A DNA stretch of 64,000 bases from Kitasatospora indigofera (GCF_014655955.1 NZ_BNBO01000003.1:62001-126000); one strand, 5' to 3'. Shown: positions 28,206-38,972, counted from the first letter of the stretch. The notes: generated from the sequence alone by a model not told the origin. Program-made: numbers and translations.

Positions 28206-30359
28206 TCAGTCGCCGGACCCGGGGGTCGTCTTGGCGATCTGCATCAGGAACTCGGCGTTGCTCTTGGTCTGCTTCATCTTGTCCAGCAGCAGCTCGATCG
28301 CCTGCTGCGAGTCGAGCGCGTGCAGCACCCGGCGGAGCTTCCAGGTGACGGCCAGCTCCTCCTTGCCCAGCAGGATCTCCTCCTTGCGGGTGCTGGAGGC
28401 GTCGACGTCGACGGCCGGGAAGATGCGCTTGTCGGAGAGCTTGCGGTCGAGCTTGAGCTCCATGTTGCCGGTGCCCTTGAACTCCTCGAAGACGACCTCG
28501 TCGGCCCGGGAGCCGGTCTCCACCAGCGCGGTGGCGAGGATGGTCAGCGAGCCGCCGTTCTCGATGTTGCGCGCGGCGCCGAAGAACTTCTTCGGCGGGT
28601 AGAGCGCGGTCGAGTCGACACCACCGGACAGGATGCGGCCGGAGGCCGGCGCCGCCAGGTTGTAGGCGCGGCCCAGACGGGTGATCGAGTCCAGCAGGAT
28701 CACCACGTCGTGGCCCAGCTCCACCAGGCGCTTGGCGCGCTCGATGGCCAGCTCGGCAACCACGGTGTGGTCCTCGGCCGGGCGGTCGAAGGTCGAGGAG
28801 ATGACCTCGCCCTTCACCGACCGCTGCATGTCGGTGACCTCTTCCGGACGCTCGTCGACCAGGACGACCATCAGGTGGCACTCGGGGTTGTTGTGGGTGA
28901 TCGCGTTGGCGATCGCCTGCATGATCATCGTCTTGCCGGTCTTCGGCGGGGCGACGATCAGGCCGCGCTGGCCCTTGCCGATCGGCGACACCAGGTCGAT
29001 GATGCGGGTGGTCAGCACGCCCGGGTCGGTCTCCAGGCGCAGGCGCTCCTGCGGGTACAGCGGGGTCAGCTTGCCGAACTCGGGACGGCCGCGGCCGCTC
29101 TCCGGGTCCATGCCGTTGACGGAGTCCAGCCGCACCATGGCGTTGAACTTCTCGCGGCGCTCGCCGTCCTTGGGCTGGCGCACGGCGCCGGTGATCGCGT
29201 CACCCTTGCGCAGGCCGTTCTTGCGGACCTGGGCCAGCGAGACGTAGACGTCGTTGCTGCCCGGCAGGTAGCCGGAGGTCCGCACGAACGCGTAGTTGTC
29301 GAGGATGTCCAGGATGCCCGCGACGGGGATCAGCACGTCGTCGTCGCCGACCTGCGGCTCCGGCTGGCCCACGTCGAAGCCGTCACGGCGGGTGCCGCGG
29401 CCCCGGCGGTCGCGGTAGCGGCCGCGCCGGCCGCGCCGTCCGTCGCCGAACTCGTCGTCGTCGTAGCCGCCCTGCTGGGCCTGCGGCTGGCCGCCGCCCT
29501 GCTGGGTCTGCCGGCCCGGCTGGCCGTCGCCCTGGGCGCCGGACTGCTGGCCGGACTGGGGCTGGGCCTGGCCGCCCTGGCGCTCGGCGCGGTCCCGGCG
29601 GTTGCGGCGGTCACGGCGCGACTCGCGGCCGTCGCCCTCCTGGCCGGCCTGCGACTCGGCGCCGTCCTGGCGCTCACCGCCCTCGCGGCGGTCACGGCGG
29701 TCACGGCGGTCGCGGCGGCTCTCGCTGCGACCGTCGTCCTGGCGGCCGTCGAACGCACGGGTCTCGCCCTGCTTGACGTCCGCCTGGCGGGTCTCGGCCT
29801 GCTTGGCCTCCGCCTGCTTGGCCTCCGCCTGCTTGGCCTCGGTGGCGACCGACGCGGCGGCGGCCTCCTCGGCGGTCGGGGCGCCGGCGGCCGAGGTGGC
29901 GCGGCGGCGGGTGCGCTCGGCACGGGCCGGCGCGGTGGTCTCGGCGGCGGCCTGGACCGGGATGTCGATCTGGGTCTGGGGCTCGGCGGCCGGGGCCTCG
30001 GCCGGGGCGGCGGCGGCGCGGGTGCGGCGGGCGGGCTTCTCGGCCGGCTCGGCGGCCGGGGCCTCGGCCGGGGCGGCCTTGGCGGCGCGCTTGGCGGCCG
30101 GGGCGGCGGGCGCGGAGCCGGCGAGCAGCGGGTCGCCGCCGCTCTTCTCCTTGATGGCCTCGATCAACTGGCTCTTGCGCAGGCGCCCGGTGCCACTGAT
30201 GCCCAGCGTCGAGGCGAGCTTCTGCAGCTCGGCCAGGACGAGACCGTCAAGGCCCGCGGCGGCGGTGCGACGGCGTCGTGCCGGAGCCGCGGGGGCCGCG
30301 GCTGCGTCCGGCGCCTCGGCGTCGGGGCGCGCGCCCATCAGATCGGTGGTGTCGCTCAC
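28206..30359 (-). CDS. rho: Transcription termination factor Rho
   Basis: A 717-residue Rho. The N-terminal Rho_N helix-loop-helix ([20 protein letters not shown]) is followed by an insert of about 270 residues: first Ala/Glu/Pro-rich with four EAKQA repeats, then Arg/Asp/Gly/Gln-rich ([13 protein letters not shown]). The RNA-binding cold-shock domain, the P-loop [12 protein letters not shown], the Q-loop region and the hexamer core [18 protein letters not shown] follow. Such inserts are typical of actinobacterial Rho and add RNA-binding capacity. The start is GTG 30359. A leader of several hundred nt precedes it. Confidence 0.97.
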   Translation of the reverse strand: MSDTTDLMGARPDAEAPDAAAAPAAPARRRRTAAAGLDGLVLAELQKLASTLGISGTGRLRKSQLIEAIKEKSGGDPLLAGSAPAAPAAKRAAKAAPAEAPAAEPAEKPARRTRAAAAPAEAPAAEPQTQIDIPVQAAAETTAPARAERTRRRATSAAGAPTAEEAAAASVATEAKQAEAKQAEAKQAETRQADVKQGETRAFDGRQDDGRSESRRDRRDRRDRREGGERQDGAESQAGQEGDGRESRRDRRNRRDRAERQGGQAQPQSGQQSGAQGDGQPGRQTQQGGGQPQAQQGGYDDDEFGDGRRGRRGRYRDRRGRGTRRDGFDVGQPEPQVGDDDVLIPVAGILDILDNYAFVRTSGYLPGSNDVYVSLAQVRKNGLRKGDAITGAVRQPKDGERREKFNAMVRLDSVNGMDPESGRGRPEFGKLTPLYPQERLRLETDPGVLTTRIIDLVSPIGKGQRGLIVAPPKTGKTMIMQAIANAITHNNPECHLMVVLVDERPEEVTDMQRSVKGEVISSTFDRPAEDHTVVAELAIERAKRLVELGHDVVILLDSITRLGRAYNLAAPASGRILSGGVDSTALYPPKKFFGAARNIENGGSLTILATALVETGSRADEVVFEEFKGTGNMELKLDRKLSDKRIFPAVDVDASSTRKEEILLGKEELAVTWKLRRVLHALDSQQAIELLLDKMKQTKSNAEFLMQIAKTTPGSGD

Positions 30360-30920
30360 TAAGGGTCCTTCCCTGGAGCGGACGTCGGCCTGTCTGGCTC
30401 GGCGACCGGTTGTGCTGTCCTGACCGACGCTCGTCTGCGTCGGCCCGAGGCTGTGGTCCCCCGAATGAAGGTGCCAGTCGGGAGAGAGCTGCGAGGTGCG
30501 GTGCGTGAAGCACGGGTGGTGCTCGGTCTGCGCGGTGGACCGGTCTCGTGCCGGCCCGCGCCCTCCTTGCCCGCGAGGGAGCAGGAGGAGCCCACTGCCT
30601 GCGAATCCCGGGCCCCCGTTGCGAGACGGTCGCCCGTGTTCCGCCCGGCCGGGCCTCAGGTTGGAGGCCGCGGGTGGGAGTCAGGTGCCGTCACGGCTTC
30701 GGGATGCGGCCGCAATCGCGCAGGCAGGCTGCGTACGCGCTGTGGCGGGCTCCCGGAGAATCGCGGTCCCGTGCATCGCCCTGATTCCGCGGAAGCGGAA
30801 CGCTGGGATCGGGACGCGGCGCACCGAGCCCCGGAGGGCACCTGGTGCAGCAATGAGGTTAACACTACCGACCCCCTCAGACATTCCCCAGCCTTGCGCT
30901 TGCCAATCGTGTCCGTACCG
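30360..30920. other. Long leader/promoter region of rho
   Basis: About 600 bp separate rho from thrB (both minus). The region close to rho is GC-rich with no convincing ORF. An AT-richer patch at 30855-30870 (GGTTAACACTACC on plus) could hold the rho promoter, giving an untranslated leader of about 490 nt. This is consistent with autoregulation of rho seen in other bacteria, but only inferred here. Confidence 0.4.
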
Positions 30921-30941
30921 CCGGGCCGCGGCGCGGCCCGG
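30921..30941 (-). terminator. Terminator after thrB
   Basis: A 9-bp perfect stem CCGGGCCGC/GCGGCCCGG with a 3-nt loop, 22 nt beyond the thrB stop. Confidence 0.6.
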
Positions 30942-30963
30942 CCCGCCCGCGGCGGCGGCCCGT

Positions 30964-31881
30964 TCAGACGTCGAGCGGGAGTACCGAGGCACCCGTGCGG
31001 TCGAGTTCGAGCCGGTGCGCGGCGAAGCCCGGGCCGGCGAAGCCGATCAGCTTGTCGGCGCCCTCGGCGTCGGTGAACGCGAGCACGGTCGGACCGGCCC
31101 CGGAGATCACGGCCGGGATGCCCTCCGCCCGCAGGGCGCCCACCAGACCGGCGCTGTCGGGCATCGCCGAGGCCCGGTAGTCCTGGTGCAGGCGGTCCTC
31201 GGTGGCGGCCAGCAGCAGGCCGGGCTGCCTGGTCAGGGCCTCGACGAGGAGCGCGGCACGGCCCGCGTTGGCGGCCGCGTCGGCGAGCGGCACGGTCTTC
31301 GGCAGCAGGCCGCGGGCCGTCTCGGTGAGCACCTCGGTGGACGGGACGAAGACCACCGGCACCACCTGGGCGGCGGGCTCCAGCTTCACGGCCTTGGCGC
31401 TGTCCTCGTCCGTCCAGGCGATGGTGAACCCGCCGCGCAGACAGGCTGCGACGTTGTCGGGGTGGCCCTCCAGCTCGGAGGCGAGGGCCAGCAGCGCCTC
31501 GTCGTCCAGGGCGGACGGGCCGCCGATGGTGACGGCGCGGGCGGCGACGATGCCCGCGCAGATCGCGGCGGAGGAGGAGCCGAGGCCACGGCCGTGCGGT
31601 ATCCGGTTGGCGCAGACCACTTCGAGGCCGCGCGGCTGGCCGCCGAGGCGCTCGAAGGCGGCGCGCATCGAGCGGACCACCAGGTGGCGCTCGTCCCGGG
31701 CGAGGGTGTCGGCACCCTCGCCGGCGATGTCCACGGAGAGACCGGAGTCGGCGACCCGGACGACCACGTCGTCGTAGAGGCCCAGGGCGAGTCCGAAGGC
31801 GTCGAAGCCGGGGCCCAGGTTGGCGCTGGTGGCGGGCACCCGGACCCGGACGGCGGCGGCACGGAACGCAGGACCGGCCAT
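30964..31881 (-). CDS. thrB: Homoserine kinase
   Basis: Phosphorylates homoserine in threonine biosynthesis. The 305-residue GHMP kinase has VRVPATSANLGPGFDAFGLAL at its N-terminus, the ATP loop PHGRGLGSSSAAICAGIVAA and the C-terminal GAGPTVLAF motif. Start ATG 31881 has AGGAGGG about 9 nt upstream. It is separated from thrC by 425 bp with a terminator and a palindrome, so it is probably transcribed from its own promoter. Confidence 0.96.
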   Translation of the reverse strand: MAGPAFRAAAVRVRVPATSANLGPGFDAFGLALGLYDDVVVRVADSGLSVDIAGEGADTLARDERHLVVRSMRAAFERLGGQPRGLEVVCANRIPHGRGLGSSSAAICAGIVAARAVTIGGPSALDDEALLALASELEGHPDNVAACLRGGFTIAWTDEDSAKAVKLEPAAQVVPVVFVPSTEVLTETARGLLPKTVPLADAAANAGRAALLVEALTRQPGLLLAATEDRLHQDYRASAMPDSAGLVGALRAEGIPAVISGAGPTVLAFTDAEGADKLIGFAGPGFAAHRLELDRTGASVLPLDV

Positions 31882-32234
31882 CGGCTGGACCCTCCTGAAG
31901 ACTTTGGCGCTGTCGCGCGACGGGGGGCGCTCCCGGACGGGGCCCGGGAGAGCGTCGGTGCAGAATGTCGGTGGGGGCGGCAGGCAGCCCGGGCGGACGC
32001 GGGCGGCGGGTGGGACGACGCGGGCTCTGCACGCAGGGCCCCGGCGGGGGCGGGCGGTCACAGTCGATGCCGCGGCCCTGGGGGCGGACCGGGCCCGGGG
32101 CATGTGCCACACGGCCGGACCCAGAGTATCGAAGAGAAGTTCCACAGCGGTACACCCCACGGCCCACCGATCCGGTGTGTTGCCGGTTCTGGCCGGAATG
32201 CGTGCCGGAACGACGAGGAATCGGAGCCGGAAAT

Positions 32235-32250
32235 TGACACAAAAGTGTCA
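32235..32250. promoter_or_regulatory. Palindrome TGACAC-N4-GTGTCA upstream of thrB
   Basis: A perfect 6-bp inverted repeat around AAAA, standing out in the 425-bp thrC-thrB gap. It could be an operator for thrB; a TTGACA-like hexamer on the plus strand overlaps it. No other gene-like signal is seen in 31882-32234. Confidence 0.4.
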
Positions 32251-32260
32251 CCCGGGAACG

Positions 32261-32296
32261 CCGGTGGGCCAACCCCCTAAAGAGTCGGCCCACCGG
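32261..32296 (-). terminator. Terminator after thrC
   Basis: A 10-bp perfect stem CCGGTGGGCC/GGCCCACCGG with a 16-nt loop, 10 nt after the thrC stop. Confidence 0.7.
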
Positions 32297-32306
32297 TTCG
32301 GGTCGG

Positions 32307-33395
32307 TCAGTCGAGCAGGCCGAGCCGGCGGGCGGCGGCCTCCGCCTCGATCGGGACGACCGGCGGCTGCGGCGCGCCGGCCACGGCCCAGTCCGGGTCC
32401 TTCAGGCCGTTGCCGGTGACGGTGCAGACGATCCGCTGGCCCGGGTCGACCAGTCCGGCCTCCGCCTTCGCCAGCAGGCCGGCCACGCTGGCCGCCGAGG
32501 CGGGCTCCACGAAGACGCCCTCCTGCGAGGCCAGGAGCCGGTAGGCCGACAGGATCTGACGGTCCGTCACCTTGTCGATGAGGCCGCCCGAGTCGTCCCG
32601 CGCGGCGATCGCGTAGTCCCAGGAGGCCGGGTTGCCGATCCGGATCGCGGTCGCGATGGTCTGCGGCTTGAGCACCGGGTGACCGTCCACGATCGGGGCC
32701 GAACCGGAGGCCTGGAAGCCCCACATGCGCGGCAGCCGGGAGGACAGCCCGTCCGCGGCGTACTCGCGGTAGCCCTTCCAGTACGCGGTGATGTTGCCCG
32801 CGTTGCCGACCGGCAGGACGTGGATGTCCGGGGCGTCGCCCAGCATGTCCACGATCTCGAAGGCCGCCGTCTTCTGGCCCTCGATCCGCACCGGGTTCAC
32901 CGAGTTGACCAGCGCCACCGGGTACTTCTCGGACAGTTCACGCGCAAGGGTGAGGCAGTCGTCGAAGTTCCCGTCCACCTGAAGGATCTTCGCGCCGTGC
33001 ACCAGCGCCTGGCCCATCTTGCCGAGCGCGATCTTGCCCTGCGGCACCAGCACCGCGGACACCATGCCGGCCCGCACCGCGTACGCCGCGGCCGAGGCCG
33101 AGGTGTTGCCGGTGGAGGCGCAGATGACGGCCTGCGCGCCGTCCTCCTTGGCCTTGGAGATCGCCATCGTCATGCCGCGGTCCTTGAAGGACCCGGTCGG
33201 GTTGGCGCCCTCGACCTTGAGGTACACCTCACAGCCCGTGCGCTCGGAGAGCACCTGCGCGGGGACGAGCGGCGTGCCGCCCTCCAGCAGGGTGACCACC
33301 GGAGTGGAGTCGCTCACCGGCAGCCGGTCGCGGTACTCCTCGATGAGGCCGCGCCACTGGTGGGTGTGCGCAGCTCTGTCGATCACTGCGTTCAT
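32307..33395 (-). CDS. thrC: Threonine synthase
   Basis: PLP enzyme converting O-phosphohomoserine to threonine. The 362-residue protein has the PLP lysine in [19 protein letters not shown], the SAST-like [16 protein letters not shown], the phosphate loop [15 protein letters not shown] and [13 protein letters not shown]. It is the short class of ThrC found in Gram-positives. ATG 33395 lies 8 nt after the hom stop, forming a hom-thrC pair. Confidence 0.97.
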   Translation of the reverse strand: MNAVIDRAAHTHQWRGLIEEYRDRLPVSDSTPVVTLLEGGTPLVPAQVLSERTGCEVYLKVEGANPTGSFKDRGMTMAISKAKEDGAQAVICASTGNTSASAAAYAVRAGMVSAVLVPQGKIALGKMGQALVHGAKILQVDGNFDDCLTLARELSEKYPVALVNSVNPVRIEGQKTAAFEIVDMLGDAPDIHVLPVGNAGNITAYWKGYREYAADGLSSRLPRMWGFQASGSAPIVDGHPVLKPQTIATAIRIGNPASWDYAIAARDDSGGLIDKVTDRQILSAYRLLASQEGVFVEPASAASVAGLLAKAEAGLVDPGQRIVCTVTGNGLKDPDWAVAGAPQPPVVPIEAEAAARRLGLLD

Positions 33396-33403
33396 GGTGC
33401 TTC

Positions 33404-34696
33404 CTACTCCCCTTCAACCCGCATGATGCTGGCCACGCCCCGCACGCTGTCGAGCGCGCGGAGCTTGTCGACCGTCGCCGAGAGCGCGGCGTCGGTGGCG
33501 CGGTGGGTGACCACGACGAGCGAGGCGTCGCCGTCGCGTCCCTGCTGGCGCACGGTGTCGATGGAGACGCCGTGCTCGGCGAAGGTGGACGCCACCTGGG
33601 CGAGCACCCCCGCGCGGTCGTCCACGTCCAGGCTGACGTGGTAGCGGGTGACGACCTCGTCCATCGGCTTGGCCGGCAGGCGGGTGTACACCGAGTCGCC
33701 GGGGCCGGTGGAGCCGGCGACCTTGTTGCGACAGACCGCCACCAGGTCGCCGAGCACCGCGGAGGCGGTCGGCGCGCCGCCGGCGCCCGGGCCGTAGAAC
33801 ATCAGCCGGCCGGCCGCCTGGGCCTCCACGAACACCGCGTTGTAGGCCTCGCGGACGGAGGCGAGCGGGTGCGACAGCGGGATCATCGCCGGGTGCACCC
33901 GGGCGGTGACCGACTCGCCGTCGGCCGAGCGCTCGCAGATCGCGAGCAGCTTGACCACGCAGCCCATCTCCTTGGCGGAGGCGATGTCGGCGGCGGTGAC
34001 CTCGGTGAGGCCCTCGCGGTAGACGTCGGCCGCGGTGACCTTGGTGTGGAAGGCGATGCCCGCCAGGATGGCGGCCTTGGCGGCGGCGTCGAAGCCCTCG
34101 ACGTCGGCCGTCGGGTCGGCCTCGGCGTAGCCGAGCGCGGTGGCCTCCTCCAGCGCCTCCGAGTAGCCGGCGCCGGTGGAGTCCATCTTGTCGAGGATGA
34201 AGTTGGTGGTGCCGTTGACGATGCCGAGCACCCGGTTGACGCGGTCCCCCGCGAGGGACTCGCGCAGCGGGCGGATCAGCGGGATCGCCCCGGCCACCGC
34301 GGCCTCGTAGTACAGGTCGACACCGGCGTCGGCGGCCGCGCGGTGCAGCTCGGCGCCGTCCCGGGCGAGCAGCGCCTTGTTGGCGCTGACCACCGAGGCG
34401 CCCTGCTCGAACGCCTTCAGGATGAGGTGTTTGGACGGCTCGATGCCGCCCACGACCTCGATCACCACGTCGATGTCGCCGCGGCCGACCAGGGCCTCGG
34501 CGTCGGTGGTGAGCAGGTGCTCGGGCACCCCGGGCCTGGCCCGGCCGGCCCGGCGGACGGCGATGCCGGCGAGCTCGACCGGCGCGCCGATACGCGCGGC
34601 GAGGTCGGCGGCGTCCGTCGTCATGATGCGCGCCACCTCGGAGCCCACCACACCACAGCCCAGCAACGCCACCTTCAGCGGGCGCGTACGCATCAT
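33404..34696 (-). CDS. hom: Homoserine dehydrogenase
   Basis: Reduces aspartate semialdehyde to homoserine, the branch point to Thr and Met. The 430-residue protein has the NAD(P)-binding motif [17 protein letters not shown], the catalytic region [31 protein letters not shown] and a C-terminal ACT domain (about 350-430: [20 protein letters not shown]) for threonine feedback. Start ATG 34696 or the adjacent ATG 34693, with GGAG just upstream. Confidence 0.97.
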   Translation of the reverse strand: MMRTRPLKVALLGCGVVGSEVARIMTTDAADLAARIGAPVELAGIAVRRAGRARPGVPEHLLTTDAEALVGRGDIDVVIEVVGGIEPSKHLILKAFEQGASVVSANKALLARDGAELHRAAADAGVDLYYEAAVAGAIPLIRPLRESLAGDRVNRVLGIVNGTTNFILDKMDSTGAGYSEALEEATALGYAEADPTADVEGFDAAAKAAILAGIAFHTKVTAADVYREGLTEVTAADIASAKEMGCVVKLLAICERSADGESVTARVHPAMIPLSHPLASVREAYNAVFVEAQAAGRLMFYGPGAGGAPTASAVLGDLVAVCRNKVAGSTGPGDSVYTRLPAKPMDEVVTRYHVSLDVDDRAGVLAQVASTFAEHGVSIDTVRQQGRDGDASLVVVTHRATDAALSATVDKLRALDSVRGVASIMRVEGE

Positions 34697-34828
34697 CCGA
34701 CTCCGCTCTGCATTCTTCGTGTATTCCGGCGCCCATTTCGGACGGTCGCCGAACCTTCGGTCCGTACCAGTCTCCGGGACTTTCCGCGGGGATCTACGGT
34801 CGTTCCATGATCTGAGACAAGAATTTCG

Positions 34829-36220
34829 TCATCCGATATCGAGACGCAGGAGATCCTCCTCCGTCTCGCGCCGGACGATCACCCGGGCGGCGCCGTCCCG
34901 GACGGCGACCACGGGGGGCTTGAGGGCGTGGTTGTAGTTGCTGGCCATCGAGCGGCAGTACGCGCCGGTGGCCGGCACCGCGATCAGGTCGCCCGGCGCC
35001 AGGTCGGCGGGCAGGAACGCGTCCCGGACGACGATGTCGCCGGACTCGCAGTGCTTGCCCACCACCCGGACCAGCATGGGCTCGGCGTCGCTGGCCCGCG
35101 ACACCAGGGCGACCGAGTACTCGGCGTCGTACAGCGCGGTGCGGATGTTGTCCGACATGCCGCCGTCCACGCTGACGTACGTCCGCAGGCCCTCCAGCGG
35201 CTTGACGGTGCCCACCTCGTACAGCGTGAAGGCGGTCGGGCCGACGATCGCCCGGCCCGGCTCGACGCTCAGCCGCGGCGCCCGCAGCTCGGCCGCGGCG
35301 CACTCGCGGCGGACGATCTCGGCCAGCGCGGCCGCGATCTCGGCGGGCTCGCGCGGGTCGTCCTCGCTGGTGTAGGCGATGCCGAGGCCGCCGCCGAGGT
35401 CGATCTCCGGCAGCTCCACCCCGTGCTCGTCGCGGACCTCGGAGAGCAGCCCCACCACCCGGCGGGCGGCGACCTCGAAGCCCGCCATGTCGAAGATCTG
35501 CGAGCCGATGTGCGAGTGGATGCCGCGCAGCTCCAGGCTCGGCCGCGCGAGCACCTGGCGGACCGCCTCGGCGGCCGCGCCGCCGGACAGCGAGAGGCCG
35601 AACTTCTGGTCCTCGTGCGCGGTCGCGATGAACTCGTGGGTGTGCGCCTCGACGCCCACCGTGATCCGGATCAGCACCGGCTGGCGAACGCCCTGGCCGG
35701 CGGCGATCGCGGCCAGCCGGTCGATCTCCTGGTAGGAGTCCACCACGATGTGGCCGACGCCGACCTTGACCGCGTGCTCCAGCTCGTCCGAGGACTTGTT
35801 GTTGCCGTGCAGCGCGATCCGCTCGGCCGGCATCCCGGCGGCCAGCGCGACCGCCAGCTCGCCCTGGCTGCACACGTCGAGGTTGAGCCCCTCCTCGTGC
35901 AGCCAGCGCACGACCGCCTTGGAGAGGAAGGCCTTGCCCGCGTAGTACACGTCGGCGTCCGTGCCGAAGGCGTCCCGCCAGGCCCGGGCCCGGGTGCGGA
36001 AGTCGTCCTCGTCCAGCAGGTACGCCGGGGTGCCGTGGTCGGCGGCCAGCGTCCGCACGTCCAGCCCGCCGACGGTCACCACGCCGTCCGCGCCGCGCGC
36101 GACCGTCCGGGACCACACCTTGGGGTCGAGGGCGTTCAGGTCGCTCGGCGGGGCCTGGTAGTGGCCCTCGGGCAGCACGTCGCCGTGGCGCGGGCCTGCG
36201 GGGTGGGCGGAGCGGCTCAT
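34829..36220 (-). CDS. lysA: Diaminopimelate decarboxylase
   Basis: The last step of lysine synthesis. The 463-residue alanine-racemase-fold PLP enzyme has the PLP lysine in [17 protein letters not shown], the HIGSQIFD motif, the glycine loop [16 protein letters not shown] and the active-site Cys motif [15 protein letters not shown] 36220 begins [21 protein letters not shown], typical of streptomycetes. It lies 132 nt upstream of hom in the same direction. Confidence 0.97.
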   Translation of the reverse strand: MSRSAHPAGPRHGDVLPEGHYQAPPSDLNALDPKVWSRTVARGADGVVTVGGLDVRTLAADHGTPAYLLDEDDFRTRARAWRDAFGTDADVYYAGKAFLSKAVVRWLHEEGLNLDVCSQGELAVALAAGMPAERIALHGNNKSSDELEHAVKVGVGHIVVDSYQEIDRLAAIAAGQGVRQPVLIRITVGVEAHTHEFIATAHEDQKFGLSLSGGAAAEAVRQVLARPSLELRGIHSHIGSQIFDMAGFEVAARRVVGLLSEVRDEHGVELPEIDLGGGLGIAYTSEDDPREPAEIAAALAEIVRRECAAAELRAPRLSVEPGRAIVGPTAFTLYEVGTVKPLEGLRTYVSVDGGMSDNIRTALYDAEYSVALVSRASDAEPMLVRVVGKHCESGDIVVRDAFLPADLAPGDLIAVPATGAYCRSMASNYNHALKPPVVAVRDGAARVIVRRETEEDLLRLDIG

Positions 36221-36346
36221 GTCCTCTTCCTCTGACGTTCTCGGCTGGAGCGCGGGCGGATCGTGGAGCTGGTCTTCGAGCGGATCTCGGAGCTGTTCTC
36301 GGAGCTGGTCCTGACGCCGGTCCCGGCGCGGGCCGATCTATGGAAA

Positions 36347-36382
36347 GGGGCGGCGACGGCCCGGATGGACCGTCACCGCCCC
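36347..36382 (-). terminator. Terminator after argS
   Basis: A 13-bp stem GGGGCGGCGACGG/CCGTCACCGCCCC with one G-T pair and a 10-nt loop, 17 nt past the argS stop. Between it and lysA, GGAGCTG-containing short repeats occur at about 36264-36310. Confidence 0.7.
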
Positions 36383-36399
36383 GTCCGCACGTGGGGCGG

Positions 36400-38061
36400 T
36401 TACATCCGCTCGGGGGCTGTGACGCCGAGCAGCGTGAGGCCGTTGGCGACGACCGTCCGCGCGGCCTCCACCAGCCAGAGCCGGGCACGGTGCGTGTCCG
36501 TCATCTCCTCGTCGCCCTTGGGCAGGAACATGCAGTTGTCGTACAGGCGGTGGTAGACGCCCGCCAGGTCCTCCAGGTAGCGCGCCACGTGGTGCGGCTC
36601 ACGGGTCTGGCCGGCCTTGGCCAGGATCCGCGGGAACTCGCCGAGCTCGCCCAGCATGTCGCTCTCCCACTGGGTGGCGAGCAGCTCGGGTTTGAAGTCC
36701 TCGGCCGAACCCTTGTCGACGCCCAGCTCCTTGGCCTTGCGCGCCACGCCGCACATCCGGGTGTGCGCGTACTGGACGTAGAAGACCGGGTTCTCGTTCG
36801 ACTGGCTGGTCAGCACGTTGATGTCGAGCGTGATCGTCGAGTCGGTGGAGGAGCGCGCCAGGGTGTAGCGGGCCGCGTCCACGCCGATCCAGTCGACCAC
36901 GTCGTCGATGGTGATGATGTTGCCGGCCCGCTTGGACATGCGGACCTCCTCACCGTCACGCAGCATCTTGACGAACTGGCCGATCTTGACCTCGATGTTG
37001 CGGTCCATGTCGTCGCCCGCGCAGGCCACGATGGCCTTGAGGCGGTTGACGTAGCCGTGGTGGTCCGCCCCCAGCATGTAGACCGAGACCTCGCTGCCGC
37101 GGTCCCGCTTGCTCAGGTAGTACGCCGCGTCGGCCGCGAAGTAGGTGGTCTCGCCGTCGGCCTTGATCAGGACGCGGTCCTTGTCGTCGCCGAAGTCGGT
37201 GGTGCGCAGCCAGATCGCGCCGTCCTCGTCGAAGACGTGGCCCTGCGCGCGCAGCCGCTCGATCGCCTTCTCCACCGCGCCGGAGTCGTGCAGCGACTTC
37301 TCCGAGAACCAGGTGTCGAAGTGCGTGCCGAACTCGGTCATCGACCGCTGGATCTCGGCGACCATCAGCTTGAGGCCCTCGACCCGGAAGGTCTCCAGCT
37401 GCTCGTCGACCGGCAGGTCGAGCACCCCGGGGATGCCCTCCACCAGTGCCTTGGCGATGTCGACGATGTACTCGCCGACGTAGCCGTCCTCGGGCGCGGG
37501 CCGGCCGTTGGCGGCGGCCTGCAGGGAGGCGGCGAACTTGGAGATCTGCACGCCGGCGTCGTTGAGGTAGTACTCGGTGGTGACGTCGGCGCCGGTGGCC
37601 TTGAGCACCCGGGCGAGCGAGTCGCCGACGGCCGCCCAGCGGACGCCGCCGATGTGGATCGGGCCGGTCGGGTTGGCCGACACGAACTCCAGGTTGATCT
37701 TCAGGCCCTTGAGCGCGTCGTTGCGGCCGTACGCGGCGCCCGCCTCGACGATGGTGCGGGCCAGCTCGCCCTGGGTGGCGGCGTCGAAGGTGATGTTCAG
37801 GAAGCCCGGTCCGGCGATGTCGACCTTGGCGACCCCGGGCAGCTCTCGCAGGCGTGCGGCGACCAGTTCGGCGACGGCTCGCGGCGGCTTGCCGGCCGGC
37901 TTCGCGAGCTGGAGGGCCACGTTGGTGGCGTAGTCGCCGTGGTCCCTGTTCTTGGGCCGCTCGACGGTCACGTGCTCGGGCACGGTGACGGTCAGCTCGC
38001 CCGCCTCGACGGCGGTGCGCACTGCGGCCTGGACTGCCTGGGAAAGCTCTGCGGGTGTCAC
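36400..38061 (-). CDS. argS: Arginyl-tRNA synthetase
   Basis: A class Ia synthetase of 553 residues. It has the N-terminal additional domain, the HIGH-like motif NPTGPIHIGGVRWAA (HIGG), the KMSKS-like VRMSKRAGNIITIDD, and the DALR anticodon-binding domain with the C-terminal ERM ending typical of ArgS. The start is GTG 38061 (V-T-P-A-E-L-S-Q), which has no ribosome binding site but a TACGCT box 7 nt upstream; a start at 38100 is less likely. Confidence 0.97.
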   Translation of the reverse strand: MTPAELSQAVQAAVRTAVEAGELTVTVPEHVTVERPKNRDHGDYATNVALQLAKPAGKPPRAVAELVAARLRELPGVAKVDIAGPGFLNITFDAATQGELARTIVEAGAAYGRNDALKGLKINLEFVSANPTGPIHIGGVRWAAVGDSLARVLKATGADVTTEYYLNDAGVQISKFAASLQAAANGRPAPEDGYVGEYIVDIAKALVEGIPGVLDLPVDEQLETFRVEGLKLMVAEIQRSMTEFGTHFDTWFSEKSLHDSGAVEKAIERLRAQGHVFDEDGAIWLRTTDFGDDKDRVLIKADGETTYFAADAAYYLSKRDRGSEVSVYMLGADHHGYVNRLKAIVACAGDDMDRNIEVKIGQFVKMLRDGEEVRMSKRAGNIITIDDVVDWIGVDAARYTLARSSTDSTITLDINVLTSQSNENPVFYVQYAHTRMCGVARKAKELGVDKGSAEDFKPELLATQWESDMLGELGEFPRILAKAGQTREPHHVARYLEDLAGVYHRLYDNCMFLPKGDEEMTDTHRARLWLVEAARTVVANGLTLLGVTAPERM

Positions 38062-38068
38062 GACGCCA

Positions 38069-38074
38069 AGCGTA
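38069..38074 (-). promoter_or_regulatory. Putative -10 box of a leaderless argS promoter
   Basis: TACGCT on the minus strand, separated from GTG 38061 by 7 nt. No -35 consensus seen. Confidence 0.45.
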
Positions 38075-38263
38075 GGCGAGAGAGGGTGCCCGCCCGCCAC
38101 CCGGTTTACCCGTTGAGACGCCGGGCCCGTCCGGGCCTCACCCGCCCCAGCGGCACCCGACCGGCAGGCCGTTGCGGTTCGTGGCGTCGACGGCCGCGGC
38201 CGTCAACCCCGCCCTGTTCGCTGAGAGCGGAATTCGCCGGGCTCCCCGGCCGGGCGGCCGGTG

Positions 38264-38737
38264 TCACCCGGGGTGGCCGATGTCACCCGGGGTGGCCGGA
38301 GCGCCCAGCACCGGACCGGCGCCGAACCCGTACGCGAAGCCGGACGCCCGCCCGCCCCCCGCGCGCAGCGCCATCAGCCGGTGCACCAGGGCCACCAGGT
38401 CCGCCGGGTCGAAGGGCTTGCCCAGATAGCCGTCCACCCCCACCGACTCGCCCCGGTCCAGATCCGCCGGCGTGCAGGCGCTGACTATCGCGATCGGCAG
38501 ATGACTCGTGCGCGGCGCCGCGCGCAGCCGCGCCGCCGTCTTCAGCCCGTCCAGCCGCGGCATCATCACGTCGAGCGTCACCACGTCCGGGTCCACTCGG
38601 CGGACCACCTCAAGGCACTCGGCGCCGTCGGCGGCAGTCACCACCTCGAAGCCCTCAAGCTCCAGGTTGACTCTGATCAGCTGGCGGATCACCTCGCTGT
38701 CGTCCACCACGAGGACCCGCCCGGACACTCCAGACAC
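38264..38737 (-). CDS. Orphan single-domain response regulator
   Basis: A 157-residue CheY-like receiver: acidic residues VVDDSEV, phosphoacceptor Asp56 in VVTLDVMMPRLDG, the Thr/Ser switch in AIVSACTP and Lys in GYLGKPFDP. The tail of about 30 Gly/Ala/Pro-rich residues holds no output domain. No kinase gene is adjacent, so it may act as a phospho-relay or protein-interaction switch. The start is GTG 38737; a second in-frame GTG lies three codons on. Confidence 0.9.
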   Translation of the reverse strand: MSGVSGRVLVVDDSEVIRQLIRVNLELEGFEVVTAADGAECLEVVRRVDPDVVTLDVMMPRLDGLKTAARLRAAPRTSHLPIAIVSACTPADLDRGESVGVDGYLGKPFDPADLVALVHRLMALRAGGGRASGFAYGFGAGPVLGAPATPGDIGHPG

Positions 38738-38744
38738 CTCACCG

Positions 38745-38750
38745 AGGGTA
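38745..38750 (-). promoter_or_regulatory. Putative -10 box before the receiver gene
   Basis: TACCCT on the minus strand, 7 nt upstream of GTG 38737; the intervening CGGTGAG could also serve as a weak ribosome binding site. Confidence 0.35.
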
Positions 38751-38900
38751 GCCGCGCGCCCACCGCCCCGTCCGGGCTTTCCGCACTTCCGTCACCCCCG
38801 CCGGGAGCCACTCCGACGCGTCCGTCAAAACCCGTGCACGGACAGAGCCGACAGCCTGGTAATGTTCTCCACGTCGCAGCAAGGTCGCGACGAAGAGCAG

Positions 38901-38972
38901 GCCCCCGTAGCTCAGGGGATAGAGCACCGCCCTCCGGAGGCGGGTGCGTAGGTTCGAATCCTACCGGGGGCA
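38901..38972 (+). tRNA. tRNA-Arg (anticodon CCG)
   Basis: Full cloverleaf: acceptor GCCCCCG/CGGGGGC with discriminator A, D-arm GCTC..GAGC, anticodon stem CCGCC/GGCGG with loop CTCCGGA (anticodon CCG), and T-arm GTAGG-TTCGAAT-CCTAC. CCA is not encoded. It reads the CGG arginine codon, very common in this GC-rich genome. No integrated element or repeated 3' end is visible next to it. Confidence 0.97.

Noticed and set aside
28216..30423. Long plus-strand open frames opposite rho
   Set aside because: They are shadows of the GC-rich codon pattern on the antisense strand; translations are Ala/Leu/Arg-rich without domains.
38901..38972. tRNA-Arg as an integration site for a mobile element
   Set aside because: No integrase gene, no duplicated tRNA 3' end and no foreign-looking block follow; only a terminator and a lipoprotein gene.
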